From a bacterium D16-36 (GTDB lineage: Bacteria; Bacillota; Clostridia; Lachnospirales; Lachnospiraceae), in assembly GCA_003611745.1 (NCBI GenBank), contig RAYF01000029.1:1-64000 (forward strand): a stretch of 64,000 nt of DNA, written 5' to 3'. A program made the translations under genes and the position numbers. Numbering within the stretch: the first letter of the stretch is position 1; each line of letters opens with the position of its first letter. Under the pieces are notes generated by a model. It saw only the letters and a program-made list of their open reading frames with translations. It searched no databases and was not told the origin of the DNA. Of this stretch, positions 35,079 through 43,235 are shown piece by piece.

Positions 35079-35849
35079 TTGAGTTTTACAGTAGAGTACC
35101 TTGAATATGCTTTATTAGTGATAGTGCGTATTTCCGCTATTATATTTGTTGCTCCTGTTTTTAACAACCGTAATATTCCGGTCAAGGTCAAAGTGGGAAT
35201 TTCTGTCTTTCTGGGCTTGATTATTATGAATTTAGTAGATTATACCGCTGTATCTTATGAGGGAGTCTTAGGATACAGCATTCTTGTTGTAAAGGAAGCA
35301 ATTACAGGGATACTGATTGGGATGGGCTCAGGATTTTGCCTGTATATCCTGTCTTTTTCCGGCCATATGATTGATATGGAGATTGGTTTTGCGATGGCGA
35401 TGGAGATGGATCCTACGACGCAGGTGCAGACAACGATTACTTCTACCTTTTTTTCAGCGATTTTTCTGCTGATGTTCCTTGCATCTGATATGCATTATTT
35501 TGTGATCGATGCGCTTGTGGATTCGTATGATTTGATCCCCATCGGCGGTGCGGTGCTGCAGCCCTCGCTGTACCAGATTTTTTTGAAATTTATCACGGAT
35601 TATTTTATTATCGGTTTCCGCATCATCCTGCCGGTATTTGCCTGTATCTTGATAGTCAATGTTGTTCTCGGCATTCTGGCAAAGGTAGCGCCGCAGATGA
35701 ACATGTTTGTAATTGGTATGCAGATAAAGGTGTTTGCAGGCCTTGCACTTTTAACTATCGTTATGTCCCTGTTTCCGGGCGTGGTGGATTTTCTTTTTGA
35801 GGAAATGCAGCTCTTTACAAAGTACCTGACGGAATCTATGATTTCGTAG
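35079..35849 (+). CDS. fliR: Flagellar type III export gate protein FliR
   Basis: FliR completes the FliPQR export channel. The 256-residue protein is almost wholly membrane-embedded, with about six hydrophobic segments and the family blocks VRISAIIFVAPVFNNRNIPVKVKVGISVFLGLI and LVVKEAITGILIGMGSGFCLYI. The start is TTG with GAGGAGTGAG upstream. It begins 13 bp after fliQ and is followed by a 123-bp gap before flhB. Confidence 0.93.
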   Translation: MSFTVEYLEYALLVIVRISAIIFVAPVFNNRNIPVKVKVGISVFLGLIIMNLVDYTAVSYEGVLGYSILVVKEAITGILIGMGSGFCLYILSFSGHMIDMEIGFAMAMEMDPTTQVQTTITSTFFSAIFLLMFLASDMHYFVIDALVDSYDLIPIGGAVLQPSLYQIFLKFITDYFIIGFRIILPVFACILIVNVVLGILAKVAPQMNMFVIGMQIKVFAGLALLTIVMSLFPGVVDFLFEEMQLFTKYLTESMIS

Positions 35850-35904
35850 GCATTGATAGTAACAGTAGAGCTAAAACATTCCATTTAAAAATTTATGTAT
35901 TTGT

Positions 35905-35933
35905 TTGCTATTTTGTGATAAATAAGGTATTAT
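35905..35933 (+). promoter_or_regulatory. Possible internal promoter before flhB
   Basis: TTGCTA (35905-35910), a 17-bp spacer and TATTAT (35928-35933) sit in the AT-rich 123-bp fliR-flhB gap, 39 bp before flhB. It could give extra transcription of flhB-flhA and the chemotaxis genes. Confidence 0.4.
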
Positions 35934-35972
35934 ATATCTATATGCGATAATAGAAGGGGAAAGACTGCCATT

Positions 35973-37079
35973 ATGCCATATTTAAGATATGATTTACAGT
36001 TATTTGCCAAAGAAGGCTCTGGCGGTGAGAAAACGGAGGAGCCTACTGCTAAGAAGTTAAAGGATGCCAGAAATAAAGGGCAGGTTGCAAAGAGCCAGGA
36101 TTTGACGGGCGCTGTATCCCTCCTGCTGTTTTTTGCTATTTTGAAGATTTATGTCGGCAGCCTTGGAAATAGCTTTATGGAAACTATACATGAGAATTAC
36201 AGGCATATTCCGGATTATACGAATGATGAATTTACGGTACCTCTTGTCTGTTCGATGCTGGGCGGCCAGATTGGGCAGATATTGCTGTTGGTGGCCCCGT
36301 TTTTTATTGTCTCGGTTCTTACCAGTATTATCGTAACGTTGAGGCAGGTAAAGTTTAAGATTTCAACAGAACCGCTGCGGCCAAAGTTCAGCAAGTTCAA
36401 CCCGGTCAGCGGAATGAAAAAACTTTTTTCGAAGGAGAAGCTGATACAGCTTGGGCTGTCTATAGCCAAGCTGACAGTAATGATATATATTGTCTATTCT
36501 TTTTTAAAGGATAAATGGACGCTGGTGTTTGATATGTATGAATATACGTTGACGAATGCCATTGCCCTGATTGGCGATATTATTGTTAATGTCGGCCTCC
36601 GTATTAGTGTCTGTTTTGTGATTATCGGTATTGTAGACTGGATGTACCAGAAATGGAAATTCCATCAGGATATGAAGATGACAAAGCAGGAGGTAAAGGA
36701 TGAATACAAGCAGTCAGAAGGTGACCCGAAGGTAAAGAGCCAGCAGAGGCAGAGGATGATGCAGGCGTCAAGAAGGCGTATGATGCAGGAGCTGCCGCAG
36801 GCGGATGTAGTTATTACCAACCCGACGCATCTTGCTGTTGCGATTAAGTATGATAAAGAAAAGTATGACGCACCGATTGTACTGGCAAAGGGTGCAGATT
36901 ATCTGGCACAGAAAATAAAGGATGCTGCCAGAGAGCATGATATTGAGATTGTGGAAAACAAGCCATTGGCGCGTATGCTGTATCACAATGTGGAGATAGG
37001 ACAGCAGATTCCGCCGGAATTATACCAGATGGTGGCGGAGGTTCTTGCATATGTCTATGGCTTAAAAGGAAAATTATAA
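35973..37079 (+). CDS. flhB: Export apparatus specificity switch protein FlhB
   Basis: FlhB switches export from rod/hook to filament substrates after autocleavage. The 368-residue protein has the family N-terminus EKTEEPTAKKLKDARNKGQVAKSQDL, four membrane helices (about 45-65, 100-120, 150-170, 195-220) and the autocleavage motif NPTH beginning at Asn283. The first 12 residues, MPYLRYDLQLFA, are notable: DLQLFA is identical to the Prp cleavage region of L27 in this window. AGAAGGGGAAAG lies upstream of the ATG. Confidence 0.95.
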   Translation: MPYLRYDLQLFAKEGSGGEKTEEPTAKKLKDARNKGQVAKSQDLTGAVSLLLFFAILKIYVGSLGNSFMETIHENYRHIPDYTNDEFTVPLVCSMLGGQIGQILLLVAPFFIVSVLTSIIVTLRQVKFKISTEPLRPKFSKFNPVSGMKKLFSKEKLIQLGLSIAKLTVMIYIVYSFLKDKWTLVFDMYEYTLTNAIALIGDIIVNVGLRISVCFVIIGIVDWMYQKWKFHQDMKMTKQEVKDEYKQSEGDPKVKSQQRQRMMQASRRRMMQELPQADVVITNPTHLAVAIKYDKEKYDAPIVLAKGADYLAQKIKDAAREHDIEIVENKPLARMLYHNVEIGQQIPPELYQMVAEVLAYVYGLKGKL

Positions 37080-37127
37080 ATTTAGCGGCGTGAAGTGGGA
37101 GCAAAACGTAGGCGATTGGAGGAAACG

Positions 37128-39158
37128 ATGAAAAGATCTGATTTATTTCTGGGATTATACATATTAGCACCGATTATCTTTTTGATTATCCCGGTGCCGA
37201 CGGTACTTTTGGATATCATGATGATTTTAAATATCAGCTTGGCGCTTATTATTCTGTTTACGGCACTTTTTTCAACAGAAGCGCTCAGCATGTCGGCATT
37301 TCCGACGATTCTGCTGATTACGACATTATTCCGGATGGCATTGAATGTCAGTTCGACGAGAAATATCCTTCTGTCCGGCTATGCTGGTGAGGTCGTTGCA
37401 ACGTTCGGTAATTTCGTTGGCGGAGGTAATCTGGTTGTAGGTATTGTTGTATTCCTGATTTTGATATTAATTCAGTTTATCGTAATCAATAAAGGTTCCG
37501 AGCGTGTATCTGAGGTAACTGCCCGATTTACTCTGGATGCTATGCCTGGTAAGCAGATGGCGATTGATGCAGATTTGAATACGGGCGCGATTACCGATGC
37601 GCAGGCAAAGGAGCGGCGCGAGAAGATTCAGGATGAATCTACGTTCTTTGGAGCCATGGATGGTGCTACAAAATATGTAAAGGGGGATGCTACAGCCGGA
37701 CTTGTCATTACGATGATTAACTTTATTGGCGGTTTAATCCTCGGACTTGTGTTTGACGGGCTTGAGATTATGGATGCGATACAGAAGTATTCCATCCTGA
37801 CGATCGGTGATGGCCTGGTAAGCCAGATACCTTCCCTTTTGATTTCGCTGTCAACCGGTATTCTTGTTACAAAGGTATCGAAAGAATCCGATTTGGGCAA
37901 TGTATTGTTAAAACAGCTCTTTTCGATTCCGAAGGTTATGTATATTGTAGGAGGGACGCTGGCGCTTCTGGCATTTACGCCGCTGCCGACCATGATCTGC
38001 CTGGTATATGCCGTGCTGTTTATTGCTGTAGGGCGTGCTATGGAAGTAAAGATGGAGGATATCCAGATTGAGTCGGAGGTGGACGAGGAAGAAGAATCTG
38101 CGGAGGAGATCAGGCGTCCGGAAAATGTGGTTTCTCTGCTTCAGGTTGACCCGATTGAGCTTGAGTTTGGATATGGTATTATCCCGCTTGCTGATGTGAA
38201 TCAGGGCGGCGACCTGTTAGACCGTGTGGTTATGATACGAAGGCAGGTGGCGTTGGAGCTTGGCTGTGTTGTGCCGATGATACGACTCAGGGATAATATT
38301 CAGTTAAACCCGAACCAGTATGTCATTAAGATTAAAGGTGTCCCAGTCAGTGAGGGCGAGATTTTGTTTGACCACTATATGGCGATGAATCCGGGATATG
38401 TGGAGGAGGAGATTACCGGTATCCCGACGTTTGAGCCGTCATTCCACCTCCCTGCCATCTGGATTACAGAGGCACAGAGGGAGCGTGCGGAGTCTATGGG
38501 ATATACGGTAGTAGACCCGCCTTCTATTATTGCGACACATCTTACTGAGATTGTCAGACAGCATCTGGATGAACTTCTGACCCGTCAGGATGTCCAGAAT
38601 CTGATTAATAATATTCAGGAAGCTAATACAACTTTGATAGCTGATCTGGTGCCGAAGCTGCTTGGGGTAGGCGAGATCCAGAAAGTCCTGCAGAATCTTC
38701 TGCGCGAGGGGATTTCCATCCGCGACCTTGTCACGATTTTTGAAACGCTTGCGGATAATGCAACTACAACGCGTGACACAGATGTCCTGACAGAATATGT
38801 GCGCCAGAGCCTTAAACGGGCAATCTCCAATAAATATTTCCCTGCCAATGAGATGACCAGCGTCGTTACGCTTGATCCAAAGATTGAACAGGATATTATG
38901 GGTTCGATCAAGCAGACAGAGCAGGGGGCATACATAAATCTGGATCCGGAAAAGACACAGGATATTCTGAATTCCGTCAAGGAAGAGATGGAAAAGATGG
39001 AGGAGCTTGGAAAGAACCCGATTATTGTTACATCGCCAATTGTGCGTATGTATTTTAAGAAATTAACATCAGAGCAGTTTAATGATTTGATTGTAGTATC
39101 CTACAATGAGATTGATACTGATGTTGAACTACAATCTATAGGGATGGTGACAGTATAA
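37128..39158 (+). CDS. flhA: Flagellar export gate protein FlhA
   Basis: FlhA forms the cytoplasmic nonameric docking ring of the export gate. The 676-residue protein has about eight membrane helices in residues 5-300 and the FHIPEP-type block FPTILLITTLFRMALNVSSTRNILL and DAMPGKQMAIDADLNTGAITDAQAKERR. The C-terminal cytoplasmic domain (about 315-676) binds chaperone-substrate complexes. ATG 37128 follows TTGGAGGA; the frame is also open from GTG 37095. flhF begins 1 bp after the stop codon. Confidence 0.96.
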   Translation: MKRSDLFLGLYILAPIIFLIIPVPTVLLDIMMILNISLALIILFTALFSTEALSMSAFPTILLITTLFRMALNVSSTRNILLSGYAGEVVATFGNFVGGGNLVVGIVVFLILILIQFIVINKGSERVSEVTARFTLDAMPGKQMAIDADLNTGAITDAQAKERREKIQDESTFFGAMDGATKYVKGDATAGLVITMINFIGGLILGLVFDGLEIMDAIQKYSILTIGDGLVSQIPSLLISLSTGILVTKVSKESDLGNVLLKQLFSIPKVMYIVGGTLALLAFTPLPTMICLVYAVLFIAVGRAMEVKMEDIQIESEVDEEEESAEEIRRPENVVSLLQVDPIELEFGYGIIPLADVNQGGDLLDRVVMIRRQVALELGCVVPMIRLRDNIQLNPNQYVIKIKGVPVSEGEILFDHYMAMNPGYVEEEITGIPTFEPSFHLPAIWITEAQRERAESMGYTVVDPPSIIATHLTEIVRQHLDELLTRQDVQNLINNIQEANTTLIADLVPKLLGVGEIQKVLQNLLREGISIRDLVTIFETLADNATTTRDTDVLTEYVRQSLKRAISNKYFPANEMTSVVTLDPKIEQDIMGSIKQTEQGAYINLDPEKTQDILNSVKEEMEKMEELGKNPIIVTSPIVRMYFKKLTSEQFNDLIVVSYNEIDTDVELQSIGMVTV

Positions 39159-39159
39159 A

Positions 39160-40428
39160 ATGGTTATTAGAAAATACATTGCAATGTCAGAGGAGGAGGC
39201 AGCAAAGCTTGCCAGAGAAGAACTTGGTGAAGATGTTGTCATAATGAATGTAAAAAAGAATGAGCCGAAGGGGCTTGCAAAGCTGTTCCGCAAGCCCTCT
39301 GTTGAGATTACCGCAGCGGTGGACGAAGTAAGGAGCGGGGAGGCCGCGGAAGATGTCCCTGATTTTAGCAGGCTGCAGGAAGCTATCCGGGAGACAAATG
39401 CCGTTTTGGAGGCCGAGGCGAAGAAGGAGGCGGACGGGCAGGAACCTGCACGCCAGCAAACAGAACCTAGCGGCAGCAATATTCTGGAGGAGGAAACTTC
39501 CCAGAAAAACGACAGGGAAGAAAAAAGTGAGAATAAAGATATTGAGGAGCGCCTCAGCAACCTTCAGGAACTGTTAGAGAGGCAGATGCAGGCTGAGAAG
39601 GATGCCAGGGAGGCAAAGGACGAAAAGGAAAATACGAATCAGGCATATTTTGATTTGATCAAAAAGAAACTTCTAGACAATGAGGTAGAGGAGACATATG
39701 CAAACCAGATTCTTGAGGATATTTCGGAGAACCTGAATAAAAATGCAAATTTGGACAGCATTCTGGCAGGTGTCTACCAGAAAATCGTACTCAAAATCGG
39801 GCAGCCGCACCTGATTGACATCAAGGCGAAAAAGACAAAATTTGTCTTTTTTATCGGGCCAACCGGAGTGGGGAAGACTACAACTATTGCCAAGATTGCC
39901 TCTACGCTGAAGCTGACGAAGAAGACAAAGGTTGCACTGATCACATCGGATACTTACCGGATTGCTGCGGTGGAGCAGTTAAAGACGTATGCCAATATTT
40001 TAGGGATTCCGCTTCAGGTAGTTTATACACCGGAGGATATGGGCCATGCAATGGAGGAGTTGCGTGAATTTGATCTGGTGTTTGTGGATACGGCAGGGCG
40101 CTCCCATAATAATACAGAGCAGAAGGAAGATGTCCAGAAATTGTTGGAGACAGTGGACGAGGCAAACAGGGAAGTCTTTTTGGTATTAAGCGCTACTACG
40201 AAATATAAAGACTTGGTTAAGATTTCCATGACATATGCTGAGATTACGAAGTATAATCTGATATTTACCAAGTTAGACGAGACAGATACGATTGGAAATC
40301 TATTTAACATCCATATGCTGACGGGGGCACCGCTTTCCTATACGACATGGGGGCAGAATGTTCCAGATGATATTGGAAAAATTGACGCCCAGAGCATTGC
40401 GAAGCAATTGCTTGGAGGAAATAATTAA
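39160..40428 (+). CDS. flhF: SRP-family GTPase FlhF
   Basis: FlhF is an SRP54-like GTPase that helps place flagella. The 422-residue protein has a B domain at the N-terminus (VIRKYIAMSEEEAAKLAREELGEDVVIMNVKK), an acidic helical linker (about 60-160) and an NG GTPase domain with P-loop GPTGVGKTTTIAK near 229, DTYRIAAVEQLKTYANILGIP, DTAGRSHNN and TKLDE. The stop codon overlaps the flhG start (TAATG), as in other operons. Confidence 0.95.
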   Translation: MVIRKYIAMSEEEAAKLAREELGEDVVIMNVKKNEPKGLAKLFRKPSVEITAAVDEVRSGEAAEDVPDFSRLQEAIRETNAVLEAEAKKEADGQEPARQQTEPSGSNILEEETSQKNDREEKSENKDIEERLSNLQELLERQMQAEKDAREAKDEKENTNQAYFDLIKKKLLDNEVEETYANQILEDISENLNKNANLDSILAGVYQKIVLKIGQPHLIDIKAKKTKFVFFIGPTGVGKTTTIAKIASTLKLTKKTKVALITSDTYRIAAVEQLKTYANILGIPLQVVYTPEDMGHAMEELREFDLVFVDTAGRSHNNTEQKEDVQKLLETVDEANREVFLVLSATTKYKDLVKISMTYAEITKYNLIFTKLDETDTIGNLFNIHMLTGAPLSYTTWGQNVPDDIGKIDAQSIAKQLLGGNN

Positions 40429-41306
40429 TGGATCAGGCAGAGCAGTTAAGAAATATAATCAAAAGGCAGAACAGGGTGAAACATCTTGCGAGGGTGATTA
40501 CTGTCACAAGCGGCAAAGGAGGAGTGGGAAAGTCGAATGTTTCAGTGAATCTTGCCATCCAGCTTAGCAGGATGGGGGAGCGGGTTGTGGTCTTTGATGC
40601 TGATTTTGGGCTTGCAAATATAGAGATTATGCTTGGGGTGCGCCCAAAGTATAATCTTGCGGATATGATGTACCGCGGGAAGGCATTGCAGGATGTGATT
40701 TCGCCGGGGCCGGATAATATCGGCTTTATTTCCGGCGGTTCGGGGCTAAAAGAGCTGACAAACCTTGACAGGGACCAGATTCAAAACCTTGTGCGGATGA
40801 TGTATGAATTAGACGGTATTGCTGACATTGTGATTATTGATACGGGGGCAGGCATTTCAAATACGGTTATGGATTTAGTGCTGGCGAGCGAGGAGGTTCT
40901 TTTGGTTGCAACGCCGGAGCCGACATCTATTACAGATGCATATGCTTTATTGAAGACGCTGTGCCGCCATAAGGAGTTTTATGCAAACCATGCAAAGATA
41001 TGGATGATTGCAAACCGTACCCACGGGTACAAGGAAGGGAATGAACTTTTTGAGAAACTTGATGCAGTTGCTGCAAAATTCCTGAAGCTGGATATGGGGT
41101 ATCTGGGATATATTCCGTATGATGAAAAGCTTCCCAAGGCGGTGATGCGCCAGCAGCCGGTGACGGTGGTCTATCCGAATGCAGTGTCTTCCAAGGCGAT
41201 TTATGAGCTGGCGCTGTACTTGAATAATGGGGAGGGCAGGCAGGCACGGGTTTCCGGCAAGGGCCTTTCCGGCCTGATTACCAGAATGTTCCGGGGCGGC
41301 TATTGA
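40428..41306 (+). CDS. flhG: MinD/ParA-type ATPase FlhG (FleN/YlxH)
   Basis: FlhG regulates flagellar number with FlhF. The 292-residue protein has the deviant Walker A SGKGGVGKSNVSVNLA (about 25-40), FDADFGLANIEIMLG, and the MinD-like DTGAGISNTVMDLVLASEEVLLVATPEPTSITDAYALLK. The N-terminal DQAEQLRNIIKRQNR matches the short activator helix that stimulates FlhF GTPase in studied members. GAGGAAATAATT precedes the ATG. Confidence 0.94.
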   Translation: MDQAEQLRNIIKRQNRVKHLARVITVTSGKGGVGKSNVSVNLAIQLSRMGERVVVFDADFGLANIEIMLGVRPKYNLADMMYRGKALQDVISPGPDNIGFISGGSGLKELTNLDRDQIQNLVRMMYELDGIADIVIIDTGAGISNTVMDLVLASEEVLLVATPEPTSITDAYALLKTLCRHKEFYANHAKIWMIANRTHGYKEGNELFEKLDAVAAKFLKLDMGYLGYIPYDEKLPKAVMRQQPVTVVYPNAVSSKAIYELALYLNNGEGRQARVSGKGLSGLITRMFRGGY

Positions 41307-41369
41307 TATTTGGCTGGTATGTGCCCTGACAGGGCATGAGTATTAGTGTGTACACAGAAATGAGGAGTT

Positions 41370-42116
41370 ATGCTAAGTGAACATATTAAAGAAGATGCAG
41401 TGGTGAAACTTTATCTTTCCAGCAGGGAGCCGGATCACTCCGTCAGTGGGGAACCTCCCCTGCTTGGCAAGGGGAGGTTCCAAAAGATTGTATCAGAATC
41501 AGAGGTGGAGATTCTGTTGGAAGAGGATGCGGACAGAGAGTTCCAGAAAAATATCTGCTATGAGATGTATATTTTTTCGCTGCAGGAGGTATTTTTATGC
41601 AGTTGTTATTATAAATTATCTTATCTGGAAAATGAGAGCCGCATTCTGCAGATGGAGGTTGTGTCGCCCCTTGAACGCGTGCAGAGGAGGATGCACCAGC
41701 GGGTATCCTGCCATTCTAAAATTCGGTACGAGGTTATACCGCCGGAAAATGTAAGGAAAGCCTTAGAAGGAGGGGAAGGCTCTGACGGGTATGGACCGGA
41801 TTTGGCTTCTGCCCGTGACACTCTGGTGGATATCAGCGGCGGGGGGATACGTTTCACTTCCAGAAAAAAAATAGCGGAAGATGATTATTTGTCTGTCCGG
41901 TTTGAGATTATGGAGAAGAAGCAGGTTTTTGAGATAAAAGCTGTGGGGCAGGTGGTTTATTCCGGAAAGCTTCGGAATGAAGAGAATTGTTATGATATAA
42001 GAATGAAATTTATCGGTATAACTGAGGAAATGAAAAAGAAGATTATCTGCTTTGTTTTTCAGTTAGAACGTGATAGTATAAATGTTAGATGGCAACAGGG
42101 AGGTGGATTTGCATGA
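41370..42116 (+). CDS. PilZ-domain flagellar brake protein (YcgR/YpfA-like)
   Basis: This 248-residue protein has a YcgR-type N-terminal beta-barrel (about 1-110) and a PilZ domain (about 110-235) with the c-di-GMP-binding arginines in RVQRRMHQRVSCHSKIRY and the DISGGGIRF motif. Such proteins slow the motor or change export when c-di-GMP is high. The position between flhG and cheB supports that role. A perfect 11-bp inverted repeat lies inside the coding region at 41450-41481. AATGAGGAGTT precedes the ATG. The end overlaps the cheB start. Confidence 0.85.
   Translation: MLSEHIKEDAVVKLYLSSREPDHSVSGEPPLLGKGRFQKIVSESEVEILLEEDADREFQKNICYEMYIFSLQEVFLCSCYYKLSYLENESRILQMEVVSPLERVQRRMHQRVSCHSKIRYEVIPPENVRKALEGGEGSDGYGPDLASARDTLVDISGGGIRFTSRKKIAEDDYLSVRFEIMEKKQVFEIKAVGQVVYSGKLRNEENCYDIRMKFIGITEEMKKKIICFVFQLERDSINVRWQQGGGFA
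41450..41481 (+). repeat. Perfect 11-bp inverted repeat inside the PilZ gene
   Basis: GGAACCTCCCC (41450-41460) pairs with GGGGAGGTTCC (41471-41481) around a 10-base loop. It falls at codons 27-38, before the conserved GKGRFQKI. The frame stays open. GC content is far above the surrounding sequence. Confidence 0.7.
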
Positions 42117-43234
42117 AAAAAATATTGGTTGTTGATGATTCTGCACTTATGAGAAGGGTAGTCTTTGATATAATAAATGCGGATAAAGACCTTCGTGCAG
42201 AACGTTATGCGGTAAACGGACTGGATGCACTGGAAATCCTTAAGTCCGATGAAAAATTCGATGCAATTGTTTTAGATATCAATATGCCGAAGATGAACGG
42301 TATCCAACTGCTGCGTGAGATGAAAAAGCTGGGAATGGATGAAAAAGTCCTGATTGTCAGCACTCTCGCGAAGGAGGGTGCCAAGGAGACGATTCAGGCA
42401 TTGGAGCTTGGTGCATTTGATTTTGTCACAAAACCGGATAGCCTTGCGGAAGCAAAGGGGCCATCTTTCAGCAAACATTTAGTTGCGATGTTGCGTGTAG
42501 CTTCCGGTCTTCTGCCAGCCAGTGAGAACAGGGAGGAAAAGCAGGCAGGCAGCGGTTCAGGGAAAACCCTGGCAAGGGAGAATTCATCTTTTCCGAAAAA
42601 GGTCCTTAAGGGAGATGTTTCGAAGCATTCCAAGGCGCCGCTTGGAGGGAGTGCCAGAAAGCTTGTAGCTCTTGCGTGTTCAACTGGGGGGCCAAAGGCG
42701 TTGCAGTATGTAGTGCCGTTTTTGCCAGCGAATCTTGACGCTGCTGTTTTGATTGTCCAGCATATGCCGGAAGGGTTTACGGCTTCCTTAAGTTCACGTT
42801 TAGATGAACTTAGCCGGATTAAAGTGCGGGAGGCAGCGCACGGAGAGCGTCTGGAAAAGGGGACAGTGTATATTGCAAAGGGCGGTTCCCAAATGCGTTT
42901 AATAGAGAAAGGGAAAAAGGAGCATAGTCTTTCCGTTACTGTCGAGGCAGCCAGAAATGGGTTAAAGCCATGTGCAGATATCATGTATGAGTCATTGATG
43001 AAGTCATCTTTTGATGAGATAACCTGCGTTGTGATGACCGGAATGGGTGCTGACGGCACAAAGGGAATACTTCAATTAGAACAAACAAATAAAATTTATG
43101 TTATTGCTCAGGATGAGGCGAGCAGCACGGTCTACGGCATGCCGAAAGCGATTGCGGATGCAGGCGCTGTAGATGAAGTGGTGCCTCTTAAGCAGATTGC
43201 TGATGCAATAGCGAAGCATGTGGGGGTGCGCTAA
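42113..43234 (+). CDS. cheB: Chemotaxis protein-glutamate methylesterase CheB
   Basis: CheB demethylates and deamidates receptors. The 373-residue protein has a receiver domain (1-120) with phospho-acceptor Asp in IVLDINMPKMNG near residue 54, a linker rich in Lys/Ser (about 140-180) and a methylesterase domain with the catalytic residues in ACSTGGPKAL (Ser near 190), VQHMPEGFT (His near 217) and TGMGADGTKG (Asp near 313). The start overlaps the end of the PilZ gene by 4 bp, with AGGGAGGTGG upstream. Confidence 0.95.
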   Translation: MKKILVVDDSALMRRVVFDIINADKDLRAERYAVNGLDALEILKSDEKFDAIVLDINMPKMNGIQLLREMKKLGMDEKVLIVSTLAKEGAKETIQALELGAFDFVTKPDSLAEAKGPSFSKHLVAMLRVASGLLPASENREEKQAGSGSGKTLARENSSFPKKVLKGDVSKHSKAPLGGSARKLVALACSTGGPKALQYVVPFLPANLDAAVLIVQHMPEGFTASLSSRLDELSRIKVREAAHGERLEKGTVYIAKGGSQMRLIEKGKKEHSLSVTVEAARNGLKPCADIMYESLMKSSFDEITCVVMTGMGADGTKGILQLEQTNKIYVIAQDEASSTVYGMPKAIADAGAVDEVVPLKQIADAIAKHVGVR

Positions 43235-43235
43235 A

